64,000 bases of DNA from Pectobacterium brasiliense. GTDB taxonomy: Bacteria; Pseudomonadota; Gammaproteobacteria; Enterobacterales; Enterobacteriaceae. Of the stretch, positions 29,764 through 39,989 are shown piece by piece (position 1 is the stretch's first letter; each line of letters starts with the position of its first letter). The stretch is taken from contig NZ_JACGFN010000002.1 in NCBI RefSeq assembly GCF_016950255.1, positions 248,001 through 312,000 of the forward strand, written 5' to 3'. The notes below the pieces were generated by a model. The model saw only the letters and a program-made list of their open reading frames with translations, did not search any database and had not been told where the DNA came from. The position numbers were made by a program, and so were the translations under genes.

Positions 29764-30195
29764 TTAACGCCAGCGCGGATTGGACATCACAGAGTATTTT
29801 CCGCTACCGAGCAGGGCAATCGCGATACCCGCAAAGAAGAACACCGCCGTGCCTTCAACACCCCAGGCACCCGTTTTGGCCAGCGTGACGAAACCGTCAG
29901 GGTGAACCAGTAACGTCGCCACGAGCATGGTGAAGGAGAAAATCAGCGCAGAAGGACGTGTAAGAATCCCGAGAATCATCAGAATCGGGGTGATGACTTC
30001 TCCGACATAGACACCGTAGCCAATAAAAGCAGGAAGCCCAGCCGAGGTCAGCATGCCTTCAATGGCACCGATTCCACCGTGTACCTTATGCCAGCCATGA
30101 AACAGCATCAAAACGCTGAAAGATACGCGCAAAAACAGTTTGCCAAAATCCGGTTTGTCTAATAAACGATTAACGCCATCCAGAATACCCAGCAT
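29764..30195 (-). CDS. DoxX-family inner-membrane protein (143 aa)
   Basis: Four hydrophobic helices typical of DoxX/YphA proteins (LFLRVSFSVLMLFHGWHKVHGG; GEVITPILMILGIL; LIFSFTMLVATLLVH; AVFFFAGIAIALLG). Function in bacteria is poorly defined; some members work with thiol or sulfur redox partners. It is a single gene with its own terminator, inserted between cysS and ppiB relative to the E. coli order. Confidence 0.85.
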   Translation of the reverse strand: MLGILDGVNRLLDKPDFGKLFLRVSFSVLMLFHGWHKVHGGIGAIEGMLTSAGLPAFIGYGVYVGEVITPILMILGILTRPSALIFSFTMLVATLLVHPDGFVTLAKTGAWGVEGTAVFFFAGIAIALLGSGKYSVMSNPRWR

Positions 30196-30616
30196 AGTTC
30201 ACCTATCTCTTTAGAGTTATTTATGAAGAATAAGAATTACTCTCAGATTAATCTGGGTCGCAAAAAAAGAACACGTTGATTACGCAAAACATTGATCTGG
30301 GGCAACAAAAATCTCATTCAAATTAATTAACTTTCATTTGACGTTTTAATCAATTTATTTGTTTTTAAAAGTCCCTATTGCCTGATTAACACCTTATTGT
30401 GCACTATTATTAAGCGCGCATATTATTTGACACCTACCAAAATCAGAGTAGTAAACCTTTTTATACGATTTTCTCATCCATACAACCGCCAACAGCGGTG
30501 CGGTAAGCGCGAAGTACTGACTCAATCGACCAGTTATGCTATAACAGCGCTCTTGTTGTTCACCGCCTTTTGTGAACAGCACTCTTAATCACTAAGGCTA
30601 TCTAGGGTTCATTATT
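30196..30616. other. Divergent intergenic region between the doxX-like gene and ppiB
   Basis: No gene in 421 AT-rich bases. The right end holds a probable ppiB promoter (30517-30545). TTGACA at 30427-30432 is a second possible -35 with a poor -10. Confidence 0.45.
30517..30545 (+). promoter_or_regulatory. Probable sigma-70 promoter of ppiB
   Basis: CTGACT, a 17-base spacer and an extended -10 (TGCTATAAC) are present, placing transcription start about 65 bases before the ppiB ATG. Confidence 0.45.
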
Positions 30617-31111
30617 ATGATTACGCTTCATACCAACCACGGCGATATCGTTATTAATACGTTTGCAGACAAAGCGCCGGTTACCGTAGAAAATTTCCTG
30701 AACTACTGTCGCAGCGGTTTTTATGACAACACGATTTTTCACCGCGTGATTAATGGTTTTATGATTCAGGGCGGCGGCTTCGCTCCCGGCATGGATCAGA
30801 AAGAAACCAATGCGACAATCAAAAATGAAGCCAACAACGGCCTGAAAAACACCCGTGGCACATTGGCGATGGCGCGTACCAACGATCCGCACTCTGCGAC
30901 TGCCCAGTTCTTTATCAACCTCGTTGATAACGACTTCCTGAACTTCCGTTCAGAGCGTGCCGATGGCTGGGGCTACTGCGTATTCGCAGAAGTCACCGAA
31001 GGCATGGACGTCGTTGATAAAATCAAAGGCGTGGCTACCGGCCGCAGCGGCATGCACCAGGACGTACCGAAAGAAGACGTGGTGATTACCCACGTAACGG
31101 TCAGCGAATAA
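30617..31111 (+). CDS. ppiB: Peptidyl-prolyl cis-trans isomerase B, cyclophilin (164 aa)
   Basis: Cytoplasmic cyclophilin with no signal peptide. The catalytic arginine lies in [13 protein letters not shown], and the fold motifs [20 protein letters not shown] and [17 protein letters not shown] are intact. Length equals E. coli PpiB (164). lpxH follows 10 bases later on the same strand, as in E. coli. Confidence 0.96.
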   Translation: MITLHTNHGDIVINTFADKAPVTVENFLNYCRSGFYDNTIFHRVINGFMIQGGGFAPGMDQKETNATIKNEANNGLKNTRGTLAMARTNDPHSATAQFFINLVDNDFLNFRSERADGWGYCVFAEVTEGMDVVDKIKGVATGRSGMHQDVPKEDVVITHVTVSE

Positions 31112-31121
31112 TCCGACCTGC

Positions 31122-31844
31122 ATGGCAACGCTGTTCATTGCCGATCTGCATTTAAGTGTTCATGAACCGGCGATTACCGCCGGTTTTCTGCGTTTTTTAC
31201 GCCATGATGCGATTCATGCCGATGCGCTGTACATTCTTGGCGATCTGTTTGATGCCTGGATTGGTGACGACGATCCCCAGCCATTGCATGCAACTGTCGC
31301 CGCGGAACTGCATGCTTTACATCAGCGCGGCATTCCCTGCTATTTCGTGCACGGTAACCGTGATTTCCTGATCGGTAAGCGTTTCGCCAAACAAAGCGGA
31401 ATGACGCTGCTGCCGACGGAAACGGTGCTCGATCTCTACGGTCAGAAGATCCTCATTCTGCATGGCGATACGCTGTGCACTGACGATCAACATTACCAGC
31501 AATTCCGCCGTCGGGTACACAACCCGTTCATTCAGCGACTCTTCCTGCTATTACCGCTGTCATTACGGATGAACATTGCAGCGAAGATGCGGGCAGCCAG
31601 CCAGCATGAAAACCAGAAAAAGTCGCAGCAGATTATGGATGTCAATCACGACGCCGTACTTGAACGCTTACGGCATTATCAGGTGAAGACGATGATCCAC
31701 GGCCACACGCACCGCCCGGCTATTCATCAGGTCGATCTCGGCGAATCTTCTGGTCGTCGTGCCGTTCTCGGAGCCTGGCATGAAGAAGGGTCGATGATTA
31801 AGGTCACACCACAGAATATCGAACTGATTTCCTTCCCATTTTAA
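31122..31844 (+). CDS. lpxH: UDP-2,3-diacylglucosamine pyrophosphatase LpxH (240 aa)
   Basis: Fourth step of lipid A synthesis, making lipid X at the inner face of the inner membrane. Calcineurin-like metal motifs are complete: D8-L-H10, [20 protein letters not shown] and GHTHRPAIH. Length equals E. coli LpxH (240). Probably co-transcribed with ppiB. Confidence 0.96.
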   Translation: MATLFIADLHLSVHEPAITAGFLRFLRHDAIHADALYILGDLFDAWIGDDDPQPLHATVAAELHALHQRGIPCYFVHGNRDFLIGKRFAKQSGMTLLPTETVLDLYGQKILILHGDTLCTDDQHYQQFRRRVHNPFIQRLFLLLPLSLRMNIAAKMRAASQHENQKKSQQIMDVNHDAVLERLRHYQVKTMIHGHTHRPAIHQVDLGESSGRRAVLGAWHEEGSMIKVTPQNIELISFPF

Positions 31845-31902
31845 TGCGTTTACTGACATTGACTTAACGGTCTCTCGCCTTATTCCCCCAGCATTTCCGC
31901 AT

Positions 31903-31918
31903 ACGCAACCGTTTTCCT
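31903..31918 (+). promoter_or_regulatory. PurR operator of purEK
   Basis: The site matches the PurR consensus ACGCAAACGTTTGCGT at 13 of 16 positions (ACGCAACCGTTTTCCT) and lies 105 bases before the purE start, the place where E. coli purEK has its operator. Confidence 0.8.
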
Positions 31919-32022
31919 CGTCATAATGGCGTGATATGCTCTACGCCCTCAACGCCAGACCCTCCCTGTCTGGCCGACGCGAACGCGTCACGAACACGTA
32001 CAATCACAGGAGCGTTACAGGC

Positions 32023-32532
32023 ATGTCATCCAACGTTGCCCCGGCTAAAATTGCCATCGTCATGGGTTCAAAGAGTGACTGGGCCACCATGCAGTTTGCT
32101 GCGGAAATCCTCACCACGCTGAACATTCCTTTTCATACCGAAGTCGTTTCCGCACACCGGACACCGGATAAGCTGTTCAGCTTTGCTGAGCAAGCGGCAC
32201 AGAACGGTTTTGATGTGATTATCGCGGGCGCAGGCGGCGCAGCACACCTGCCGGGTATGCTGGCAGCGAAAACGCTGGTTCCCGTGCTTGGCGTGCCGGT
32301 ACAAAGCTCAACGCTGAGCGGTGTAGACAGCCTGTATTCCATCGTCCAAATGCCTCGCGGCATTCCGGTTGGCACGTTGGCGATTGGCAAAGCAGGCGCA
32401 GCGAATGCGGCTCTGCTGGCCGCACAAATTCTCGCCCTACATGACAATGATATCGCCACCCGACTGGCAGACTGGCGTCAGGCACAAACCGATGATGTGC
32501 TCTCTCATCCCGATCCGCGGGAGGAGGCATGA
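32023..32532 (+). CDS. purE: PurE, N5-carboxyaminoimidazole ribonucleotide mutase (169 aa)
   Basis: Purine pathway mutase. The substrate loop VMGSKSDW and [12 protein letters not shown] are present, with the catalytic histidine in AHRTP and the [10 protein letters not shown] loop. The start [15 protein letters not shown] matches the family; the 29-residue longer frame covers the leader and is rejected. It overlaps purK by 4 nt. Confidence 0.95.
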   Translation: MSSNVAPAKIAIVMGSKSDWATMQFAAEILTTLNIPFHTEVVSAHRTPDKLFSFAEQAAQNGFDVIIAGAGGAAHLPGMLAAKTLVPVLGVPVQSSTLSGVDSLYSIVQMPRGIPVGTLAIGKAGAANAALLAAQILALHDNDIATRLADWRQAQTDDVLSHPDPREEA

Positions 32533-33599
32533 AACCGGTCTGCGTATTAGGCAATGGTCAGTTGGGCAGGATGCTGCGTCAGGCTGGTGAACCGCTAGGT
32601 ATTGCGGTTTACCCGGTGGGACTGGATGCAGAGCCGGAGTCGGTTCCGTTTCATAACAGCGTCATTACCGCCGAGATCGAACGCTGGCCGGAAACCGCCC
32701 TCACCCGCGAGCTGGCCGAGCACACGGCGTTTGCAAACCGCGATATTTTCCCGCGTCTGGCCGATCGCCTGACGCAAAAACAGCTGCTAGACTCGCTGAA
32801 TCTGGCAACCGCCCCGTGGCAACTGCTGGCTAGCGCCGATGAATGGCCACACGTCTTCACCTCATTGGGTGAATTAGCGATCGTTAAACGCCGCGTCGGC
32901 GGTTACGACGGTCGTGGGCAGTGGCGCTTGCGCGATGGCGAACAGCAAACGCTGCCCGCTGACTGCTACGGCGAATGCATCGTTGAGCAAGGCATTAACT
33001 TTTCTGGCGAAGTCTCGCTGGTGGGTGCCCGCAATACGCACGGCAAATGCGTATTCTACCCACTCACTCATAACCTGCATCAGGATGGCATTCTGCGCAC
33101 CAGCGTGGCTTTCCCTCAACCCGATCCGCAGTTGCAGCAGCAGGCTGAACAGATGCTGTCTGCAATAATGAATGCGCTGGGTTATGTGGGCGTGATGGCG
33201 ATGGAATGCTTTATCGTCGGCGATCACCTGCTTATTAACGAGCTGGCTCCACGCGTACACAATAGCGGACACTGGACGCAAAATGGTGCGTCCATCAGCC
33301 AATTTGAGCTGCACCTGCGCGCCATTCTGGATCTGCCGCTGCCAGTACCGGTTGTCGAAACACCGTCGGTGATGGTCAACCTGATCGGCACTGATGTGAA
33401 TATCGACTGGCTGTCGCTGCCGCTGGTACATCTGCACTGGTATGAGAAAGAGGTTCGTCCTGGCCGCAAAGTTGGACACCTCAATCTACCGTCGTCGGAC
33501 ACCGCACAGTTGCAACGCACGTTGCAATCGCTGGCACCTCTATTACCAGAGGAATACCACAGCGGTCTGGCGTGGGCAGAGGAAAAACTCACCGCCTGA
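32529..33599 (+). CDS. purK: PurK, N5-carboxyaminoimidazole ribonucleotide synthase (356 aa)
   Basis: ATP-grasp enzyme that carboxylates AIR with bicarbonate ahead of PurE. The N-terminal [17 protein letters not shown] fold, [17 protein letters not shown] loop and [14 protein letters not shown] metal motif are intact. Length equals E. coli PurK (355). Second gene of the PurR-regulated pair. Confidence 0.95.
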   Translation: MKPVCVLGNGQLGRMLRQAGEPLGIAVYPVGLDAEPESVPFHNSVITAEIERWPETALTRELAEHTAFANRDIFPRLADRLTQKQLLDSLNLATAPWQLLASADEWPHVFTSLGELAIVKRRVGGYDGRGQWRLRDGEQQTLPADCYGECIVEQGINFSGEVSLVGARNTHGKCVFYPLTHNLHQDGILRTSVAFPQPDPQLQQQAEQMLSAIMNALGYVGVMAMECFIVGDHLLINELAPRVHNSGHWTQNGASISQFELHLRAILDLPLPVPVVETPSVMVNLIGTDVNIDWLSLPLVHLHWYEKEVRPGRKVGHLNLPSSDTAQLQRTLQSLAPLLPEEYHSGLAWAEEKLTA

Positions 33600-34116
33600 C
33601 AGATCGGTGACCGTTATCCGGCAGGTTGCAATCTGCCGGGTAGCTCTCATCTGATGTGATGCAACAACAGGAGCCGCACCGTCGATACGTCCTCAAAAGA
33701 GAAAAAACATCATTACGCGTGACATCAGCAAAATTGCGTTTATTATTTCATCTGCTCTTTATTTTATTTATTGTTCATTTTTCATCACTCGATAATTAAG
33801 TAAAGTATCAATAACGAGCTGTTAAAAATATTTAAAATAAAGTATCAAGATTGATATTTTAATTTGCGCGGAAATTTATTAAAATATTTCCCGTCAATTC
33901 ATTTCTGTGATCGCCTCAATATTATTCGCTGACCACCACGATATAGAATGCCGCCACAAAACAGTATTGACCTACTGACATAATTAGCAACATGTCTCGT
34001 TCATTTTTTAAACTCCGTAACGGCAGCTTGCCGATACTGTAATTTTTATAATCCACATCACGTGGCAATACTCTTGTAACAGAGTATTAATATGTTCACC
34101 GAGGAGAGATCAGTAT
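33600..34116. other. Intergenic region between purK and sdaC
   Basis: No gene in 517 bases. A GC-rich hairpin (CCGGCAG/CTGCCGG, 33618-33639) without a T tract may be a purK 3' end. The centre is AT-rich with a repeat and dyad cluster (33801-33856). AGGAGAG supports the sdaC start. Confidence 0.5.
33801..33856. promoter_or_regulatory. Repeat and dyad cluster upstream of sdaC
   Basis: TAAAGTATCAA occurs twice (33801-33811, 33838-33848), 37 bases apart; the second copy runs into a perfect dyad TATCAA-GA-TTGATA (33843-33856). The spacing and symmetry suggest a regulator site for sdaC, about 260 bases before its start; the regulator is unknown. Confidence 0.4.
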
Positions 34117-35406
34117 ATGAGCACCATTCAAGATAGCAGCCAGGTGTTAGAACAGGCTTCAGGATGGCGTAAAAGCGACACGGTCTGGATGCTGGGCCTC
34201 TATGGCACGGCCATCGGCGCTGGCGTGTTATTCTTACCTATCAATGCCGGTATTGGTGGGTTAATTCCGTTAATTATCATGGCACTGATTGCCTTCCCGA
34301 TGACATATTATTCTCACCGTGCCTTATGCCGCTTTGTATTATCCGGCAAGAAAGGTGGCGAAGATATTACCGAAGTCGTTGAAGAACATTTCGGCGTTGG
34401 TGCAGGTAAATTAATCACTTTGCTTTATTTTTTCGCTATTTATCCGATCCTATTAGTTTATAGCGTCGCCATCACCAATACGGTAGATAGCTTTATTACT
34501 CACCAATTGCATTTGCCTTCTCCGCCACGTGCACTGCTGTCATTAATATTGATCCTCGGATTAATGTTTATTGTCCGCTTCGGTGAAGCGATGATCGTTA
34601 AGGCAATGAGTATTCTGGTTTACCCATTCGTTGCCGTGCTGATGTTGCTGGCACTTTATTTAATTCCGAACTGGAACACCTCTGTTTTTGAAAACATTTC
34701 TTTGAGTTCCAGCGTCACGGGCAACGGTCTGTTGGCAACATTATGGCTGGCTATTCCGGTGATGGTTTTCTCCTTCAACCACTCGCCAATCATCTCCTCT
34801 TTCGCCGTTGCCAAACGTAAAGAATATGGCGATGACGCCGAGCAAAAATGCTCACGCATTCTGTCTTACAGCCACATCATGATGGTGCTGACCGTAATGT
34901 TCTTCGTCTTCAGCTGTGTACTGAGCCTTTCTCCGGCTGAGCTGATGGAAGCGAAAGCACAGAACATTTCTATTCTGTCCTATCTGGCGAACCACTTTAA
35001 CAACCCGGTAATCGGTTATCTGGCACCGGTTATTGCCACCATCGCGATCTCTAAATCGTTCCTGGGCCACTATCTGGGTGCAGGCGAAGGTTTTAACGGC
35101 ATGATCGTGAAATCCCTGCGCAGCAGAGGCAAAACCATTTCCAACACCAAATTGAACCGCATCACTGGGCTGTTCATGCTGATCACGACCTGGGTTGTTG
35201 CGACGCTGAACCCAAGCATTCTGGGCATGATCGAAACATTGGGCGGCCCGATTATCGCGTGCCTGCTGTTCCTGATGCCGATGTACGCTATCCAGAAAGT
35301 CCCTGCGATGAAGAAATACAGCGGCCACATCAGCAACGTCTTTGTCACCCTGATGGGACTGATCGCTATTTCCGCCATTGTTTACAGCCTGCGCGATCTG
35401 CTGTAA
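34117..35406 (+). CDS. sdaC: SdaC, proton-serine symporter (429 aa)
   Basis: HAAAP-family inner-membrane serine transporter with eleven hydrophobic segments; the first reads [21 protein letters not shown]. Length equals E. coli SdaC (429). It is followed by the serine dehydratase gene, so uptake and degradation of serine are linked. A strong hairpin terminator lies between them. Confidence 0.95.
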   Translation: MSTIQDSSQVLEQASGWRKSDTVWMLGLYGTAIGAGVLFLPINAGIGGLIPLIIMALIAFPMTYYSHRALCRFVLSGKKGGEDITEVVEEHFGVGAGKLITLLYFFAIYPILLVYSVAITNTVDSFITHQLHLPSPPRALLSLILILGLMFIVRFGEAMIVKAMSILVYPFVAVLMLLALYLIPNWNTSVFENISLSSSVTGNGLLATLWLAIPVMVFSFNHSPIISSFAVAKRKEYGDDAEQKCSRILSYSHIMMVLTVMFFVFSCVLSLSPAELMEAKAQNISILSYLANHFNNPVIGYLAPVIATIAISKSFLGHYLGAGEGFNGMIVKSLRSRGKTISNTKLNRITGLFMLITTWVVATLNPSILGMIETLGGPIIACLLFLMPMYAIQKVPAMKKYSGHISNVFVTLMGLIAISAIVYSLRDLL

Positions 35407-35423
35407 GCACCACACTCTAATTT

Positions 35424-35460
35424 AACGCCGGCACGTTGTTTAACGACCGGCGTTTTTTTT
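35424..35460 (+). terminator. Strong hairpin terminator between sdaC and sdaB
   Basis: AACGCCGG/CCGGCGTT forms the outer stem with an inner CGTT/AACG, followed by eight T residues. It ends 13 bases before the sdaB ATG, leaving no room for a separate promoter, so it probably attenuates sdaB. Confidence 0.88.
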
Positions 35461-35473
35461 CAAGGAAATCGCT

Positions 35474-36841
35474 ATGGTCAGCGTATTTGATATCTTCAAA
35501 ATCGGTATCGGCCCGTCCAGTTCTCATACTGTCGGCCCAATGAAAGCGGGTAAAATGTTCACCGACGATCTGGTGAACCGCGCGCTTATCTCATCGGTGA
35601 CGCGTATTGTCGTTGATATTTACGGCTCGCTTTCCCTCACGGGGAAAGGGCACCATACCGATATCGCTATCATTATGGGGCTCGCGGGTAATCTGCCGGA
35701 TAGCGTAAATATCGATAGTATTCCGGCGTTTATTCAACAGGTGAAAGACACCCAGCGTCTGCCGATGCTCAACGGTCAGTATGAGGTCAGCTTCCCGCTG
35801 GAATCCTCCTTGCGTTTCCAGCCGGAAAACCTGCCGCTGCATGAAAATGGCATGACCATTCGCGCCTATAACCAGCAAGAGTTGGTCTATAGCAAAACGT
35901 ATTACTCCATCGGGGGCGGATTCGTCGTCGATCAGGAAAACTTCGGCAAACCAAATCTGGCTGAAGAAAGCGCGCCCTACCCGTTCTTTTCTGCCCAGAA
36001 ACTGCTGCAACACTGCCACGATCACTGCTTGTCTTTATCCGCCATCGTCCTGAAAAACGAGATTGCGATGCATGGTCGGGAAGCGCTTGAGCACTATTTT
36101 GCCGACGTATGGAAAACCATGCAGGACTGCATGCATCGCGGCATGAATACGGAAGGCGTATTGCCCGGCCCATTACGCGTTCCCCGTCGGGCATCAGCGC
36201 TGCATCGCCTACTGTTCATCAACGATCGTTTTTCTAACGACCCGATGGACGCGATGGACTGGGTGAACATGTTTGCGATGGCCGTGTCGGAAGAAAATGC
36301 GGCTGGCGGACGCGTCGTCACCGCACCAACTAACGGCGCATGCGGCATTATTCCTGCCGTGCTGGCTTATTACGATCGTTACGTGCAACCGGTCACCCCG
36401 GAATCTTACCTGCGTTACTTCCTGGCATCCGGCGCTATCGGCATGCTCTACAAAATGAACGCCTCCATTTCCGGTGCGGAAGTGGGCTGTCAGGGAGAAG
36501 TCGGCGTGGCCTGTTCGATGGCGGCAGCCGGTCTGGCTGAGCTACTCGGCGCGAACCCTGAACAGGTATGCATCGCGGCGGAAATCGGCATGGAACATAA
36601 TCTGGGGCTGACATGCGACCCGGTAGCGGGTCAGGTTCAGGTGCCGTGCATTGAACGCAACGCTATCGCCTCCGTGAAGGCAATCAACGCCGCCAGAATG
36701 GCAATGCGCCGTACCAGCGAACCACGCGTATCGTTGGATAAGGTCATTGAAACCATGTATGAAACCGGCAAAGACATGAACGCCAAGTACCGTGAAACCT
36801 CTCGCGGGGGACTGGCGATTAAAGTTGTTCTATGTGAATAA
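35474..36841 (+). CDS. sdaB: L-serine dehydratase SdaB, iron-sulfur type (455 aa)
   Basis: Deaminates L-serine to pyruvate and ammonia with an oxygen-labile 4Fe-4S cluster. The N-terminal domain starts MVSVFDIFKIGIGPSSSHTVGPMKAG; cluster cysteines lie in NGACG, LTCDPVAG and QVPC. Length equals E. coli SdaB (455), and the sdaC-sdaB order matches. AAGGAA precedes ATG 35474. Confidence 0.95.
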   Translation: MVSVFDIFKIGIGPSSSHTVGPMKAGKMFTDDLVNRALISSVTRIVVDIYGSLSLTGKGHHTDIAIIMGLAGNLPDSVNIDSIPAFIQQVKDTQRLPMLNGQYEVSFPLESSLRFQPENLPLHENGMTIRAYNQQELVYSKTYYSIGGGFVVDQENFGKPNLAEESAPYPFFSAQKLLQHCHDHCLSLSAIVLKNEIAMHGREALEHYFADVWKTMQDCMHRGMNTEGVLPGPLRVPRRASALHRLLFINDRFSNDPMDAMDWVNMFAMAVSEENAAGGRVVTAPTNGACGIIPAVLAYYDRYVQPVTPESYLRYFLASGAIGMLYKMNASISGAEVGCQGEVGVACSMAAAGLAELLGANPEQVCIAAEIGMEHNLGLTCDPVAGQVQVPCIERNAIASVKAINAARMAMRRTSEPRVSLDKVIETMYETGKDMNAKYRETSRGGLAIKVVLCE

Positions 36842-36917
36842 CAAGCAGCAGAGGATAAACGGGCCTTGTCGCGTTAAGTACCAAGCAGCTTAACGCGACA
36901 ATCAGGGACATGCGTAA

Positions 36918-36952
36918 GGGTTAATGCATTTGCATTAACCCTTTATTTTTTA
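36918..36952 (+). terminator. Terminator of sdaB
   Basis: An 11-bp perfect stem (GGGTTAATGCA/TGCATTAACCC, 2-nt loop) is followed by TTTATTTTTTAT. It overlaps the stop of the convergent XRE regulator gene. Confidence 0.92.
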
Positions 36953-37380
36953 TCGCTTTCAGGCAGCGACCAGACAATGTTGTTTTCAGCCGCCGCGATA
37001 TACCAATCTACCGTGCTGTTAGCGGGTTTCTTAATATTTTCATGCTTGGTGAGCGCTTTGGCAGGAAAGGTCGCGGCTTTCTTTCTGATACGCAGCGGCG
37101 TCTGTTTTTTCTCACCGCTAATCTGCGCATGGAAGGATTCCACTTCGGCATCGAAGAGCACGCCTTCAATCTGATGCAGACGATTTAATCCGCGCAGAAT
37201 GGAGAGCAGGCTGCTGAGCGTAATGGATTCTCCCATTTCCGCACGCTTGATCGTTGCGATCCCCAGCCCTGCCCGTTCAGCAAGATCGACCTGCGATAAA
37301 CGTTGCTGAATTCTGGAGTCTTTTATTCTCCGGCACAGCTCGGTAATAATTTCGCCTTCGTTCATGGTACTGAATTTCAT
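36943..37380 (-). CDS. XRE-family HTH regulator (145 aa)
   Basis: The N-terminal Cro/CI-type HTH (about residues 10-70: RLSQVDLAERAGLGIATIKRAEMG) is followed by a basic linker (KKQTPLRIRKKAATFPAKALTK) and a C-terminal part without a known fold. ATG 37380 is preferred to an in-frame GTG 12 bases earlier. It resembles stand-alone antitoxin-like regulators, but no toxin gene is adjacent. A 9-bp perfect inverted repeat 45 bases upstream may be its own operator. Confidence 0.8.
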   Translation of the reverse strand: MKFSTMNEGEIITELCRRIKDSRIQQRLSQVDLAERAGLGIATIKRAEMGESITLSSLLSILRGLNRLHQIEGVLFDAEVESFHAQISGEKKQTPLRIRKKAATFPAKALTKHENIKKPANSTVDWYIAAAENNIVWSLPESDKK

Positions 37381-37424
37381 CTTACCCGCCACTTGCCAGA
37401 GTCAAAAGATTTGCGCGCATTTTA

Positions 37425-37459
37425 TCATCAATTTTTCAAATGGCACGGACAATTGATGA
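37425..37459. promoter_or_regulatory. Candidate operator of the XRE regulator
   Basis: TCATCAATT and AATTGATGA form a perfect inverted repeat with 17 bases between, 45 bases upstream of the XRE start and just past the pstB stop. This fits an autoregulatory site for a dimeric HTH protein. Confidence 0.45.
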
Positions 37460-37511
37460 ACGGTATCCATAATTTTTTTAGGTCATTTAAACGCGGCGAT
37501 CTGATGAAATT

Positions 37512-38327
37512 TCACCCAAATCGACCAGTAATATAATCCTCCGTGCGGCGCTGCGTCGGAGAGGTAAACAGATCGTCCGTACGGTTGTATTCGATCAGTT
37601 TGCCCTGATTGATAAACGCGGTGTAATCCGACACGCGAGCGGCCTGCTGCATGTTGTGCGTCACCAGCACCAGCGTGAAATGCTGCTTTAGCGTTCCCAT
37701 CAGTTCCTCGACAACCAGCGTCGAAATGGGATCGAGCGCGGAGGTCGGTTCGTCCAGCAACAACACTTCCGGTTCAATGGCGATCGCCCGGGCGATCACC
37801 AAACGCTGCTGCTGCCCGCTGGATAGCGTTAGCGCGTTGTCGCTCAGACGATCCTTTACCTCATGCCACAGTGCCGCCGCACGTAGCGCACGCTCAACGG
37901 CATCATCCAGAAAGCGGCGATCGCGTAGCCCCTGCAATCTCAGGCCATAAATCACATTTTCATAGATCGACTTGGGAAACGGATTCGGTCGTTGAAAAAC
38001 CATACCGACCCGACGGCGCAACGTGGCAACATCCAGCTGTGGGTCGTTGACAGACATACCATTCAGCCAAATATCACCTTCGGTGCGGCAGTCATCCACC
38101 AGATCGTTCATGCGGTTAAAGCAGCGTAACAGCGTGGATTTACCACAGCCCGACGGCCCAATCAGCGCCGTCACCTGATTCCTCGGAATGCGAATCGAAA
38201 TATCGTTCAGTGCCTGCTTGTCGCCATAGTAAAGATTCAGATGCTCCACGGTTAACGTCGTCTGCTCATCACTCAGTTGATGAACATCAGGCAGCGGTGC
38301 CATCTCCTTTTGTGTCATAAATCCCAT
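37512..38327 (-). CDS. pstB: PstB, phosphate ABC transporter ATPase (271 aa)
   Basis: ATPase of the high-affinity phosphate importer. Walker [13 protein letters not shown], the Q-loop [17 protein letters not shown] typical of PstB, signature [14 protein letters not shown] and Walker [13 protein letters not shown] are intact. It starts 16 bases after the pstA stop; MTQKE three codons on is an alternative start. No phoU or pstS follows. Confidence 0.94.
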   Translation of the reverse strand: MGFMTQKEMAPLPDVHQLSDEQTTLTVEHLNLYYGDKQALNDISIRIPRNQVTALIGPSGCGKSTLLRCFNRMNDLVDDCRTEGDIWLNGMSVNDPQLDVATLRRRVGMVFQRPNPFPKSIYENVIYGLRLQGLRDRRFLDDAVERALRAAALWHEVKDRLSDNALTLSSGQQQRLVIARAIAIEPEVLLLDEPTSALDPISTLVVEELMGTLKQHFTLVLVTHNMQQAARVSDYTAFINQGKLIEYNRTDDLFTSPTQRRTEDYITGRFG

Positions 38328-38342
38328 AACTTCATCCTACTT

Positions 38343-39989
38343 TCAGAGTGATAACGAACGATATTTCTCACGCAGAACATGGCGAATCCCAATCGCTGCA
38401 AGGTTCAACCCAACAACAATCAACACCAGCAGCAGTGCGGTGATGTACACCAGCGGCCTTGCCGCTTCGACGTCTGGGCTTTGGAACGCCAGATCGTAGA
38501 TTTGGAATCCCAGATGCATAAATTTTCGCTCAAGATGCAAATAAGGGAAAATGTCATCAATCGGTAACACCGGCACCGACTTCACCACGCCGACCAACAT
38601 CAGCGGCGCGGTTTCTCCTGCGGCGCGCGCCACGGCGAGGATCAAGCCCGTCATCATCGCAGGAACCGCCATCGGCAGCACGACGTGCCACAGCGTTTCG
38701 GCTTTGGTGGCTCCCAACGCCAGTGAACCGTGGCGCACAGACATTGGAATGCGCGACAGCCCTTCTTCCGTCGCCACAATCACCACCGGCAGCGTCAGCA
38801 GAGCCAGCGTCAGCGACGCCCACAGCAGCCCCGGCGTACCAAACGTCGGATTCGGCAGCGCCTCGGAATAAAACAGCTGATCCAACGTGCCACCGATGAG
38901 ATAAACAAAAAAGCCTAACCCGAACACGCCGTGCACAATGGAAGGGACCCCAGCCAGATTGACCACGGCAATCCGCACCCAGCGCGTTAAGCTATTTTTC
39001 CCTGCGTATTCATGCAGATAAACCGCGGCAATCACCCCCAACGGCATCACCACGATAGACATCAGCACCACCATCAGCACTGTGCCAAAAATGGCAGGGA
39101 AAAGGTGGCCAGCGCTGTTGCTGTCCGGCGAATAGTGCACCAGCATGTATTTCGCCTGAGCGCCCCAGTGACTGGCTTTTTCCCATAGGCTCATCGCGTT
39201 AGGGTACCAGGCCTGTTCAATGTCCCTGAGCGGAATAAGATGGACGCGGCCGTTCGCGTCCCGCAATTGCACGGTATCGCGATTAATGTCCTGATTGAGT
39301 GAGGTTAGCTGGCGCGACAGTTCATCAAAGCGGCGTTGCAGTTCAATGCGCTCAGCCTGAAGACGGGCTAACGCCTGATTATCCAGCGTCTTACTCTGCT
39401 GCCGCTTTTTCTCTTCCAGCCGCAGCGTCTCAAACTGTTGGTTGATCTTCGCCATCTCTCCCATACGGATGGCCTGCGTCTTCGCAAGCAATCCCTGCAC
39501 CTGCTCGATGCGATGCTGTAAGGTGGCGGGAAGATCCGTTGCCACCAGCGGCTGCTCGCCCTCCAGCATGCCAGCCAGATAACCATAGGCAGTGCCATTG
39601 TTCGTCCGCTTCAACACCAAAATGTCGGCGGGTTTATCAAAGCGAACAATGTCGCGCGACAGCAGCGTGCGAAAGCTCTGCCCATGAATTTCACGCTGGC
39701 CAATTTTGATCAAATAGCGTGTTTCAGCATCCTCAGACGAAGGGGACAAACCAGCCTGTTCCAGTTGCTGGCGCGACAGCGTCTGCTCGGCATAAATTTC
39801 CCCTATCAGCGCACGTTGCGTACCCTGTTCCGGCTGTAACGTCAGCAGCCAGACGGGCTGTGGCCACAGGTAGCGCATGCCCTGCCCGGCCAGCAGTACG
39901 ATAATTGCCAGCATCGCCAACAGGCTAATGGAAATTGACGACGCGGTCAGCCACACCCAGGGCCTTCCCGAACGGAACCAGCGCTTCAC
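38343..39989 (-). CDS. pstA: PstA-like phosphate permease with long N-terminal extension (548 aa)
   Basis: The C-terminal half (about 300-540) is a standard PstA permease (for example VVLMSIVVMPLGVIAAVYLHEYAGKN and the EAA loop SVRHGSLALGATKAETLWHVVLP). The N-terminal half has one membrane span (about 12-34), a globular stretch and a coiled-coil-like segment (about 170-240) that ordinary 290-aa PstA proteins lack. It overlaps pstC by 4 nt. The long form belongs to a separate Pst branch; the extension is intact, not a frameshift product. Confidence 0.9.
   Translation of the reverse strand: MKRWFRSGRPWVWLTASSISISLLAMLAIIVLLAGQGMRYLWPQPVWLLTLQPEQGTQRALIGEIYAEQTLSRQQLEQAGLSPSSEDAETRYLIKIGQREIHGQSFRTLLSRDIVRFDKPADILVLKRTNNGTAYGYLAGMLEGEQPLVATDLPATLQHRIEQVQGLLAKTQAIRMGEMAKINQQFETLRLEEKKRQQSKTLDNQALARLQAERIELQRRFDELSRQLTSLNQDINRDTVQLRDANGRVHLIPLRDIEQAWYPNAMSLWEKASHWGAQAKYMLVHYSPDSNSAGHLFPAIFGTVLMVVLMSIVVMPLGVIAAVYLHEYAGKNSLTRWVRIAVVNLAGVPSIVHGVFGLGFFVYLIGGTLDQLFYSEALPNPTFGTPGLLWASLTLALLTLPVVIVATEEGLSRIPMSVRHGSLALGATKAETLWHVVLPMAVPAMMTGLILAVARAAGETAPLMLVGVVKSVPVLPIDDIFPYLHLERKFMHLGFQIYDLAFQSPDVEAARPLVYITALLLVLIVVGLNLAAIGIRHVLREKYRSLSL

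Noticed and set aside
33618..33639. Intrinsic terminator after purK
   Set aside because: The GC-rich hairpin is not followed by a T tract, so it is only noted as a possible RNA 3' structure.
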